Source: CALGFH01 sp036003705
GTDB taxonomy: Bacteria; Actinomycetota; CALGFH01
NCBI GenBank assembly: GCA_036003705.1
Contig: DASYSE010000001.1
Span: 1 to 33,734 of the forward strand
DNA: 33,734 nucleotides
Direction of reading: 5' to 3'
Positions within the stretch are counted from its first letter, which is position 1. Each line of letters starts with the position of its first letter. The notes under the pieces were generated by a model that did not search any database, was not told where the DNA came from, and saw only the letters and a program-made list of their open reading frames with translations. A program made the position numbers and the translations under genes. Below are positions 15,344 to 21,861 of this stretch, in pieces.

Positions 15344-16831
15344 TCACGGGTCGGTTCGGCGGCCGGCGGCAATGGCCAGCAGGCGCCGGATCGTCGACCA
15401 GCTCTGGAGGCGGAGCCGCCCGGCCGCCGGCCGGAGGGCCGGGGGCAGCAACACGCGCAGGGCCTTGGGGAGCAGCCGGAACTCGAGCGGCGGCTCCAGG
15501 GTGGCGGCCTCCCCGTCGATCCCGGCCGGCAGAGGGGTGAGTGTGGCCTCGACCCGTAGGGAGGTGGTCGTCCACTGCGCCCAGCCGGCGGTGCGGGGAA
15601 CGCGGCCGCCCCTGGCGGCGATCCTGGTCGCCAGGCCGGCAAGGGCCGCTCCCGTCCTGGCCCGCAGGGCCGACACCTGCAGCTCCCCGCCGTCCAGTCG
15701 CTCACGGACGCCGTTCAGCTCGTAGCGGTTGCTGGCGACCAGCAGCACCAGCACGTCCGAGTGCAGCCCGCCCTCGGCGTCGCGCAGGTCGAGCTGGAGC
15801 AGGGCGCGCTCGCCGCGCAGCGACGCCGGCAGGACGGCGTGCGCGGTGGCGAGCTTGCCGGCTCGGTAGCGGGGGTCGGCGACCAGGTCGGCGTAGGCCC
15901 CCAGCGACACGTTGTTGACGAACACCCGGTCCCCGACCACGCCGACGTCGACGCGGCGCTCCGGGCCGGCGAAGGCGTCGAGTGCGGCCAGCGGGTTGGC
16001 CCGGTCCAGTCCCAGGTCGCCGGCGAAGTGGTTGCGGGTGCCGGCGGGCACGCACACGAACGGCACGTCGGCCTCCACCGCCACCGCGGCCACCAGGCCG
16101 AGCGAGCCGTCGCCCCCGGCCACTCCGAGCGCATCCGCCCCGGTCGCGACCGCCTGGCGAGCGAGGGCCGCCGGGTCGTCGCCGGCCGCCAGCACGTGCA
16201 CCCGCACGCCGCGGGCCTCGGCCGCGCCAACCAGACCGAACCGTTCCGCCTTGCCGCCCCCCGACCTGGGGTTGACCAGCAGCCAGGGCCTGGACGGCGC
16301 GTGGGAGCCCTGCCCCTGGCCGCTGGGACCCCCGGAGGGGGACGGCGCGTGGGAGCCCTGCCCGTGGCCGCTGGGACCCCCGGAGGGGGAGTCCAACGGA
16401 CCGGTGGGCGGCGGACCTGCCGCTGTCCACAGCCCGGCGGGCGGCGGACCTGCGGCTGGCCACAGCCCGGCGGGCCGCAGCGCCCGCCTGGCCGCCGCCG
16501 CATACCCGAGCACCCCGGCGACGATGGCCAGGGCGGCGACGGTCTGCCCGACGCTCAACTCCACCAGCCCCAGGACCACGTTGGCGACCGCCAGGCCCGC
16601 GATGGCCAGGTTCATCCACCGCTTCCACACCCTGCGGGTGGTGAACGCCCACCATGCCGCCGCCGCCATGATGCCGAGGCTCAGGACGGTCCCGACCAGC
16701 AGGTGCAAGAGCGTCTCCCCGCTGCCGACCACCACCCGCACCAGCCCGACGAGCAGCAGCAGCAGCGCCGCCAGGGCCAGCACGGCCCAGCCCCGCCTGG
16801 TCGAGCCTCCGGCGTCACCCTCCATCGTCAT
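15344..16831 (-). CDS. Membrane-anchored diacylglycerol-kinase-type lipid kinase
   Basis: The C-terminal part (from about residue 180) is a DAGK/YegS-type catalytic domain: WLLVNPRSGGGKAERFG, the nucleotide motif LGVAGGDGSLGLVAAVAVE, and VPAGTRNHFAGDLGLDRANP. It would phosphorylate a lipid such as diacylglycerol or a sphingoid base at the inner membrane face. The N-terminal 115 residues contain about four hydrophobic helices, an uncommon addition for this family. Between the two lies a Pro/Gly/Ser linker made of two tandem repeats (units of 16 and 11 residues). ATG 16831 lies only 20 bases from the divergent zwf start, and neither has a clear ribosome-binding site; ATG 16825 is an alternative. 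At 495 residues it is longer than the usual 290-330 because of the membrane and linker parts. Confidence 0.87.
   Translation of the reverse strand: MTMEGDAGGSTRRGWAVLALAALLLLLVGLVRVVVGSGETLLHLLVGTVLSLGIMAAAAWWAFTTRRVWKRWMNLAIAGLAVANVVLGLVELSVGQTVAALAIVAGVLGYAAAARRALRPAGLWPAAGPPPAGLWTAAGPPPTGPLDSPSGGPSGHGQGSHAPSPSGGPSGQGQGSHAPSRPWLLVNPRSGGGKAERFGLVGAAEARGVRVHVLAAGDDPAALARQAVATGADALGVAGGDGSLGLVAAVAVEADVPFVCVPAGTRNHFAGDLGLDRANPLAALDAFAGPERRVDVGVVGDRVFVNNVSLGAYADLVADPRYRAGKLATAHAVLPASLRGERALLQLDLRDAEGGLHSDVLVLLVASNRYELNGVRERLDGGELQVSALRARTGAALAGLATRIAARGGRVPRTAGWAQWTTTSLRVEATLTPLPAGIDGEAATLEPPLEFRLLPKALRVLLPPALRPAAGRLRLQSWSTIRRLLAIAAGRRTDP
16293..16388 (-). repeat. 48-bp tandem repeat, two copies, in the lipid kinase linker
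   Basis: Units 16293-16340 and 16341-16388 differ at one base. Each codes 16 residues of the type SPSGGPSGxGQGSHAP on the minus strand, and the frame is kept. Each ends with the GGGACCCCCGGAGGGG hairpin-forming core, which recalls the ACCCC-AGGGG core of the repeats at 1-84 and 8769-8812. Confidence 0.85.
16406..16471 (-). repeat. 33-bp tandem repeat, two copies, in the lipid kinase linker
   Basis: Units 16406-16438 and 16439-16471 differ at two bases and code two 11-residue Ala/Gly/Pro-rich units (GLWxAAGPPPx type) on the minus strand. The array lies 17 bases from the 48-bp array, and both fall in the linker between the membrane helices and the kinase domain. Confidence 0.8.
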
Positions 16832-16851
16832 GCGATCATTCTCGCGCAGCC
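16832..16851 (+). promoter_or_regulatory. 20-base divergent start region, possibly leaderless transcripts
   Basis: Only 20 bases separate the lipid kinase and zwf start codons, and neither side has a ribosome-binding site. The AT-rich core GATCATTCT (16834-16842) could act as a -10 element on both strands (CATTCT plus, GAATGA minus). Transcripts would then begin at or very near the start codons. Promoters inside the opposite gene are the alternative. Confidence 0.3.
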
Positions 16852-18306
16852 ATGGCCCAGCAAGGAGGGATCTCGATCGGCCACCAGCGCTCCGACGCGA
16901 TCGTGTTCTTCGGCGCCACCGGCGACCTGGCCTACAAGGAGGTCTTCCCGGCTCTCCAGGGACTGATCCAGCATCACCGGCTCGACGTCCCGATCATCGG
17001 GGTGGCCAGGTCGGGCTGGGACCTGGAGCAGCTGCGGGCACGGGCCCGCGAGAGCCTCGAGCGCCACGGCGGGGTCGACGAGGAGGCGTTCGCCAAGCTG
17101 GCCTCGCTGCTGCGCTACATCGACGGCGACTACGCCGAGCCCAGGACGTTCCAGCGGCTGCGCAAGGCGCTCGGCGACGCCGAGCGGCCGCTGCACTACC
17201 TGGCCATCCCGCCAAGCATGTTCGCCACCGTCACCGAGGGACTGGCCGCCGGCGGCTGCGCCAGCGGGGCGAGAGTGGTCGTCGAGAAGCCGTTCGGCCG
17301 CGACCTGGCGTCGGCCCGCGAGCTGAACCGGGTCCTCCACCGCCATTTCACCGAGGACGACATCTTCCGGATGGACCATTTCCTGGGCAAGGAGCCGATC
17401 CAGAACATCCTCTACCTCCGCTTCGCCAACGCGCTGCTGGAACCGGTCTGGAACGCCCGCTACGTGCGTTCGATGCAGATCACCATGGCCGAGGACTTCG
17501 GCGTGCAGGGTCGCGGCGCCTTCTACGAGGAGGCGGGGGCGATCCGCGACGTCCTCCAGAACCACCTGCTCCAGGTCCTCGCCCTGCTGGCGATGGACCC
17601 GCCGGCGGTCAACGCGCCCGACGCCACCCGCCAGGAGCGCTCCCAGCTGATCCAGGCGATCCGGCCGCTGGACCGGTCGAGAGTGGTCCGCGGCCAGTTC
17701 CGCGGCTACCGCGACGAGCCGGGGGTCGCCCCCGACTCGGCCGTTGAGACCTACGTGGCGGCGCGGCTGGCCGTCGACACCTGGCGCTGGGCCGGCGTGC
17801 CCTTCTACATCCGCGCCGGTAAGCGCCTGCCGGTCACCGACACCGAGGTGCTGGTCGAGTTCCGCCGCCCGCCGCTGGAGCTGTTCGGCGAGCTGGTGCC
17901 CAGCCGCTCCAACCACCTGCGCCTGCACCTGGGACCGGACGTCCGCATCGAGCTCGGGCTGCGGGTCAAGGTCCCCGGCGACCAGCTGATCGGCGAGGAC
18001 GTCGAGCTGGTGGCCGCCGACCGTCCGGCCGAGGGCCGGCCCCCCTACGAGCGGCTGCTCGGCGACGCCATGCACGGCGAGACCGAGCTGTTCGCGCGCC
18101 AGGACACCGTCGAGGCGGAGTGGCGCGTCGTCGACCCGGTGATCGGCGACGACGCCACGCCCCTCTACGAGTACGAACCGGGAACCTGGGGTCCTGCCGA
18201 AGCCGCCCAGCTGATCGCAGGCGACGGCTGGTCGGACCCGGACGGCGCCGCGTCCGCCGGCGCCGGGCGGTCACGCGGACACGGCGTGCGGGGTGGCCGC
18301 GACTGA
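16852..18306 (+). CDS. zwf: Glucose-6-phosphate 1-dehydrogenase
   Basis: Oxidises glucose 6-phosphate to 6-phosphogluconolactone with NAD(P)+, the first step of the oxidative pentose phosphate pathway. The 484-residue protein has the nucleotide loop IVFFGATGDLAYKEVFPAL (family: GASGDLAxR/K), the EKPFGRDLASA segment, the active-site motif IFRMDHFLGKE (His176, Lys180; usually RIDHYLGKE) and the proposed general base His238 in RDVLQNHLLQ. The substrate motif FYIRAGKRLP is present. The C-terminal 25 residues (after AGDGWSDPDG) are low-complexity, and their last 36 bases overlap the convergent LtrA gene. It is not grouped with transaldolase or opcA, its common actinobacterial neighbours, so it may be a second isozyme. 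Confidence 0.95.
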   Translation: MAQQGGISIGHQRSDAIVFFGATGDLAYKEVFPALQGLIQHHRLDVPIIGVARSGWDLEQLRARARESLERHGGVDEEAFAKLASLLRYIDGDYAEPRTFQRLRKALGDAERPLHYLAIPPSMFATVTEGLAAGGCASGARVVVEKPFGRDLASARELNRVLHRHFTEDDIFRMDHFLGKEPIQNILYLRFANALLEPVWNARYVRSMQITMAEDFGVQGRGAFYEEAGAIRDVLQNHLLQVLALLAMDPPAVNAPDATRQERSQLIQAIRPLDRSRVVRGQFRGYRDEPGVAPDSAVETYVAARLAVDTWRWAGVPFYIRAGKRLPVTDTEVLVEFRRPPLELFGELVPSRSNHLRLHLGPDVRIELGLRVKVPGDQLIGEDVELVAADRPAEGRPPYERLLGDAMHGETELFARQDTVEAEWRVVDPVIGDDATPLYEYEPGTWGPAEAAQLIAGDGWSDPDGAASAGAGRSRGHGVRGGRD

Positions 18307-19467
18307 GGCGGCCACCAGGGCGGCCACCAGCAGCCCGGTGACCAGCACCGGCTCTGGGGTCAAGGTCGCGGTCAGGACCAGGACGGCGGCGGTGGGGACC
18401 AGGGCGGCGTGCCAGCGGCCGAGGTGGTGCGGGCGTACCTGGAGGGCCCAGACGCTGAGCAGGAACAGGGCCACCGGGATGGTGAAGGCGGCGGCCGCAC
18501 CGTGGCCGCCGATGGCCGCGTGGCCGGTCACCCGGTCGACGTTGACGGCCAGGCCGGCCCCGACGGCGGCGGCCGAGGCGAACACCAGGTAGTGGCCGTA
18601 CCCCCAGATGATCCCGGCCCGCAGGGAGGTCAGCAGCCGGTAGGCCTCCTTGGAGAAGTACACCCACCACATGCCGAAGACGCTCACCAGCCCGCCCGCC
18701 GCGGTGGTTGCCAGATCGGCGAAGGCGGCGTCGGCGTCCAGCGCCGACCGGATGGCCAGGGTGGATGCGAGCACGCACTCGCCGAGGACGATCAGGGTGA
18801 ACAGGCCGTACCGTTCGGCGATATGACGGGGGTGCCAGCTGGTGGGGGCGGCGCGTTCGGCCCAGATCGGCACCGCCAGCTCGGCCAGCACCAGGACCAG
18901 GATGCTGGCCATCGCCCAGCCTTCGGGCATGGCCAGGCGCAGCACCCAGCCGACCTGCACGCTGCCGATGCCGGCAGCAAACCGCAGGGAGCTGCGCCGG
19001 TGGGGGATGTCGGTGCTGGCGGCCCGCAGCCATTGGCTGACCATGGCCAGGCGCATCACCACGTAGCCGATGGTGATCACCGCGAAGTCGCTGCCGTCCA
19101 TGGCGTCGGGCACGCCCGCGGCCAGGATCAGCGCGCCGGTGATCTGCACCAGGGTGGTGAGCCGGTAGGGGATGTCGTCGGTGTCGTAGGCGGAGGCGAA
19201 CCAGGTGAAGTTCATCCACGCCCACCAGATGGCGAAGAACACCATCGCGTAGCCGACGATGCTGTCACCGACGTGGTCGGCGGCCACCTCATGGTGCAGC
19301 GCGGACGCGGCCTGGGCGACGGCCACCACGAAGCACAGGTCGAAGAACAGCTCCAGCATCGTGGCGCTGCGGTGCTCCTCGTCGGCGGACCGCGCCACCA
19401 TCGGCCGGTACCATGCCCCGGCCGCCGTCCCCGGGGGCTGCTCCCCGTCCGCCTGCGCCGCTCTCAT
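18271..19467 (-). CDS. ltrA: Low temperature requirement protein A (LtrA) family membrane protein
   Basis: A polytopic membrane protein of 398 residues with about ten hydrophobic segments. The family's N-terminal signature is clear: TMLELFFDLCFVVAVAQAAS, followed by FFAIWWAWMNFTWFASAYDTDD and the later AERYGLFTLIVLGECVLAS. LtrA was first linked to growth of Listeria at low temperature; its molecular role is unknown. The first 35 residues are hydrophilic and the start may be internal (ATG at residue 23). No ribosome-binding site precedes ATG 19467, but TATCAT (minus strand, 19474-19479) lies 6 bases upstream, the spacing of a -10 box for a leaderless mRNA. It lies 27 bases behind the sortase gene on the same strand. 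Confidence 0.9.
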   Translation of the reverse strand: MRAAQADGEQPPGTAAGAWYRPMVARSADEEHRSATMLELFFDLCFVVAVAQAASALHHEVAADHVGDSIVGYAMVFFAIWWAWMNFTWFASAYDTDDIPYRLTTLVQITGALILAAGVPDAMDGSDFAVITIGYVVMRLAMVSQWLRAASTDIPHRRSSLRFAAGIGSVQVGWVLRLAMPEGWAMASILVLVLAELAVPIWAERAAPTSWHPRHIAERYGLFTLIVLGECVLASTLAIRSALDADAAFADLATTAAGGLVSVFGMWWVYFSKEAYRLLTSLRAGIIWGYGHYLVFASAAAVGAGLAVNVDRVTGHAAIGGHGAAAAFTIPVALFLLSVWALQVRPHHLGRWHAALVPTAAVLVLTATLTPEPVLVTGLLVAALVAASVAATPHAVSA

Positions 19468-19473
19468 CGGCCG

Positions 19474-19479
19474 ATGATA
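19474..19479 (-). promoter_or_regulatory. Possible -10 box of a leaderless ltrA transcript
   Basis: TATCAT on the minus strand ends 6 bases before the ltrA ATG, so transcription would begin at or next to the start codon. This agrees with the missing ribosome-binding site. No good -35 is visible. If real, ltrA can be expressed apart from the sortase operon. Confidence 0.35.
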
Positions 19480-19494
19480 CGGCGCCGGTCCTGG

Positions 19495-20106
19495 TCAGCG
19501 GCGCAGCCTGGCGAACACGATGACGTTGGCGCGGTAGTGGCCGGTGGCCCGGTCGAACGGGCCACCGCAGGTCACCAGGCGCAGGGTCGGGGTCGGGGTG
19601 GGGTAGTAGACGTCGTCGGTGGGGAAGCGCTGCTTGTCGTACTGGTCGATCCGCTGGACGGCGAACCGGGCCCGCGAGCGGTCGGCGCGGATGACCTCGA
19701 TCTGGTCGCCCCGGCGCAGCTCGCGCAGCCGGTAGAACACCGCGGGCCCCGACGTGGAGTCGACATGGCCGAGCATCACGGCCGATCCGGGGTCGCCTGG
19801 TCGCGTGCCGGGCTCGTACCAGCCGGCGACGTCCCAGTCGCTCGGCACCTCCACGGTCTTGTCCGGTGCCTGGCCGAGCCGTTGCAGCCGGCTGGAGACA
19901 CCGATCCTCGGGATCCGCAGCCGCACCGGGACGGAGGTCGGGTGGTAGTCGCGGGACGAGCGGAAGCCGCGGGCGGCGTCCAGTCCCTTGGCCGTCGGGT
20001 CCTTCCCGCTGGTGGTGATGGTCGGCTCCGCGCCGGCGCCAGCGCAGCCGGCCAGCAGGGCCAGCGCGACCACGGCGACCGCCGGCCAGGACCTGCCCCT
20101 GGTCAT
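19495..20106 (-). CDS. Class E/F-type sortase with a lipoprotein signal
   Basis: A cysteine transpeptidase-fold enzyme acting outside the membrane. The catalytic triad residues are visible: His in SAVMLGHVDSTSGPAVFY, Cys in LRLVTCGGPF and Arg in HYRANVIVFA. The segment FYRLRELRRGDQIEVIRAD is typical of actinobacterial sortases called class E or F. The N-terminus MTRGRSWPAVAVVALALLAGC is a lipoprotein signal with Cys21 as acylation site; sortases normally use an uncleaved transmembrane anchor, so this is unusual. ATG 20106 overlaps the upstream lipoprotein gene (ATGA), hence coupled translation. The frame is open further upstream but only as shadow of that gene. No LPXTG-type substrate is coded in the window, so the substrate is unknown. 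Confidence 0.9.
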   Translation of the reverse strand: MTRGRSWPAVAVVALALLAGCAGAGAEPTITTSGKDPTAKGLDAARGFRSSRDYHPTSVPVRLRIPRIGVSSRLQRLGQAPDKTVEVPSDWDVAGWYEPGTRPGDPGSAVMLGHVDSTSGPAVFYRLRELRRGDQIEVIRADRSRARFAVQRIDQYDKQRFPTDDVYYPTPTPTLRLVTCGGPFDRATGHYRANVIVFARLRR

Positions 20107-21398
20107 CGCGACGGGTGTACGTGCGCCGCCCCGCCGCCGCCGGTCTTGGAGCCACCGGCGGGCTGCTGCGCCTGCATGGTCTTCTGGATCGCGTCGACCA
20201 GGACGTTGGCGACCCCCACCATCTGCTGGTAGCCCTCGTCCTGCACCTGCTGCGCCCTGCTGTAGTCCTTGGCGGCGTAGGCGTCGACCTGGTTGATCAG
20301 GTGGGTGTCGTGGGCGGTGATGGCGTCGGTCAGCGGGTCGGTGGCCAGCACGTTGCGGACGATCTCGCTGAAATAGAGCGCCAGCCGCTCGGCGAAGGCG
20401 TCCAGGTTCTGCTTGGCCACCGTCTTGCCGGCCTCGTCCCCGCCGGCGACCGCCGCGGTGTAGGCCATCAGCCCCTCGACGTGGTTGGCCCACGCCGCCT
20501 GGAACTCGGCCGCCTTCTGGGGGCCGACGATCCCCCCCATGGCCTTGGCCAGCGTGGTGGTGTTGGCGTTGACCTGGGCGGCGGCGGCCTGGAACTCCGG
20601 CGACCCGGCGAAGGTGGCACGCTGCGCGTCAACGACCAGCTCCATGTGCTCGCCCAGCAGCATGGCAAAGGCGGACCGCAGCTGCTCAGGAGCCGCGTCC
20701 AGGGCGGCCGCCTCCTTCCGGGTCACGCTCGCCTTGGCCAGCGTGGTCCCGCTGGTGAAGGCGCCCTGGTAGGCCTCGCGCTCGATCTTGTAGGCCTGCC
20801 CGTAGTCCCGGGCCGCGTAGGCGTCGACCTGCCGCGTGAGCTGCTCGACCCGCGCCTGGGCGGTGCGCTCGGCGTCAGCGGCCTCGACCCGGCCGTCGCT
20901 GGCCTCGGCCAGCCAGGAGCCCCAGTCGGCGCAGTAGTCCAGCAGGGCGGCCCGCGCCTCCTCCCTGCCCGCCGCGTTCTGGGTGGCCACCCCGTTGGCG
21001 TAGGCGGAGAGCTCGGTGGTGTATCCCTGCCAGAGCTGGTCGAACCGGTCGGCACTGCTGTCGTCGTAGGCCACCCCCACGACCTGCCGCAGGGCGTCGG
21101 TGTTGGCGTCCAACGATGTCTCGGCGACCTGCGTGAAGTCCGAGGCCTTGGCCACCTCGCCGCGGGCCAGCCGCACCGCCAGCAACGCGTGCTGGCCGAG
21201 CAGCTGCTCGAACCGGGCCCGCACCTGCTTGGGCGAGGCGTTGGGGGCGAGCACGCCGCTGCTGGCGACGTGGTGGACGGTCGTCGGCGCCGCCGCGCCG
21301 GACGACCGGGAGCCGCCCCCTTGACCGCCCGACGTACATGCGACCGCGGTCGCAAGCAACACGGTGACCAGCGCCATCAAACCGGCACGAACCCGCAC
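20103..21398 (-). CDS. Internally duplicated helical lipoprotein of unknown function
   Basis: A 431-residue exported protein with lipobox AVAC (Cys21) and a Gly/Ser linker, followed by two homologous helical repeats (about 58-225 and 235-415). Matching pairs include FEQLLGQHALLAVRL with FAMLLGEHMELVVDA, and QVDAYAARDYGQAYKIE with QVDAYAAKDYSRAQQVQ. The second repeat keeps histidines (LLGEH, WANHVEG, AHDTH), whereas the first has only the first of them, so the second repeat may bind a metal or cofactor. From memory, similar helical repeats occur in Firmicutes surface proteins annotated near copper amine oxidase-like domains; I could not verify this. GTG 21398 has GAGGAGGGGG upstream. It is translationally coupled to the sortase gene, but its C-terminus (AAHVHPSR) has no sorting motif. 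Confidence 0.8.
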   Translation of the reverse strand: MRVRAGLMALVTVLLATAVACTSGGQGGGSRSSGAAAPTTVHHVASSGVLAPNASPKQVRARFEQLLGQHALLAVRLARGEVAKASDFTQVAETSLDANTDALRQVVGVAYDDSSADRFDQLWQGYTTELSAYANGVATQNAAGREEARAALLDYCADWGSWLAEASDGRVEAADAERTAQARVEQLTRQVDAYAARDYGQAYKIEREAYQGAFTSGTTLAKASVTRKEAAALDAAPEQLRSAFAMLLGEHMELVVDAQRATFAGSPEFQAAAAQVNANTTTLAKAMGGIVGPQKAAEFQAAWANHVEGLMAYTAAVAGGDEAGKTVAKQNLDAFAERLALYFSEIVRNVLATDPLTDAITAHDTHLINQVDAYAAKDYSRAQQVQDEGYQQMVGVANVLVDAIQKTMQAQQPAGGSKTGGGGAAHVHPSR

Positions 21399-21569
21399 GA
21401 TGCCCCCTCCTCGCTAGCCGCACCAAGGCTGCAGGCCAGTATGGGAGCCTCCGCGCGGTTCTGCATCATATGTTCTGATGAGCGTTGGCGTACATTCCGG
21501 CCCAGACGTCACCCCGCGAGCCGGCCGAACCCATAGCCTGGACGCTCCCAGACCAGAGAGGAGCGGCCA

Positions 21570-21806
21570 ATGGCCAGGATCGTCGTCACGGGCGGGAGCG
21601 GGAAGGCCGGACGGGCGGTCGTCCGGGATCTGCTCGAGCACGGCCACCAGGTGCTGAACGTCGACCGGGTGCCGTCGGCCGAGTCGCGTGACGCGGACTC
21701 GCCGGCGCCGTTCCTGCCCGCCGACCTCACCGACTTCGGCCAGGCCCTCGAGGCGCTCAGCGGCGCCGAAGTGCTGCCAGGGGTCGAGGCGGTGGTGCAC
21801 CTGGAG
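21570..21806 (+). pseudogene. Truncated NAD(P)-dependent epimerase/SDR gene, N-terminal part only
   Basis: ATG 21570 with a good ribosome-binding site (GAGAGGAGC) starts a Rossmann fold: RIVVTGGSGKAGRAVVRDLLEHGHQVLNVDR (nucleotide loop TGGSGKAG), later PADLTDFGQALEAL and GVEAVVHLE. After about 79 residues similarity to the extended-SDR family stops, the YxxxK catalytic part is missing, and the frame reads on into the copper ATPase gene in the wrong frame until 22085. The break lies just before the copper operator, so an insertion or deletion that brought in the copper gene probably removed the rest. Confidence 0.7.
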
Positions 21807-21834
21807 CGATCCCCTACGACTAGCCTGCGCCGAA

Positions 21835-21851
21835 ATACCCTCCTGGGGTAT
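21835..21851 (+). promoter_or_regulatory. CsoR-type copper operator upstream of copB
   Basis: ATACCC-TCCTG-GGGTAT is a perfect 6-5-6 inverted repeat. It closely resembles known CsoR operators (TACCC-N-GGGGTA type), including the B. subtilis copZA site as I recall it, down to the trailing GG. It overlaps the proposed -10 box, so CsoR bound without copper would block transcription. No csoR gene lies in the window. Confidence 0.7.
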
Positions 21852-21854
21852 GGT
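21849..21854 (+). promoter_or_regulatory. Probable -10 box of copB, leaderless start
   Basis: TATGGT matches TATAAT at 4 of 6 positions and ends 7 bases before ATG 21862, so the transcript would begin at the A of the start codon. No ribosome-binding site precedes this ATG. The box overlaps the right arm of the CsoR-like repeat. Confidence 0.4.
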
Positions 21855-21861
21855 CGTAGCC

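Noticed and set aside
20107..20493. An N-terminal extension of the sortase gene.
   Set aside because: It overlaps the lipoprotein gene in another frame and is Arg/Gly-rich; the lipobox start at 20106 is clearly the real N-terminus.
21688..21861. A 58-residue N-terminal extension of the copper ATPase.
   Set aside because: It is the SDR fragment read in the wrong frame and would place the operator inside the coding region.
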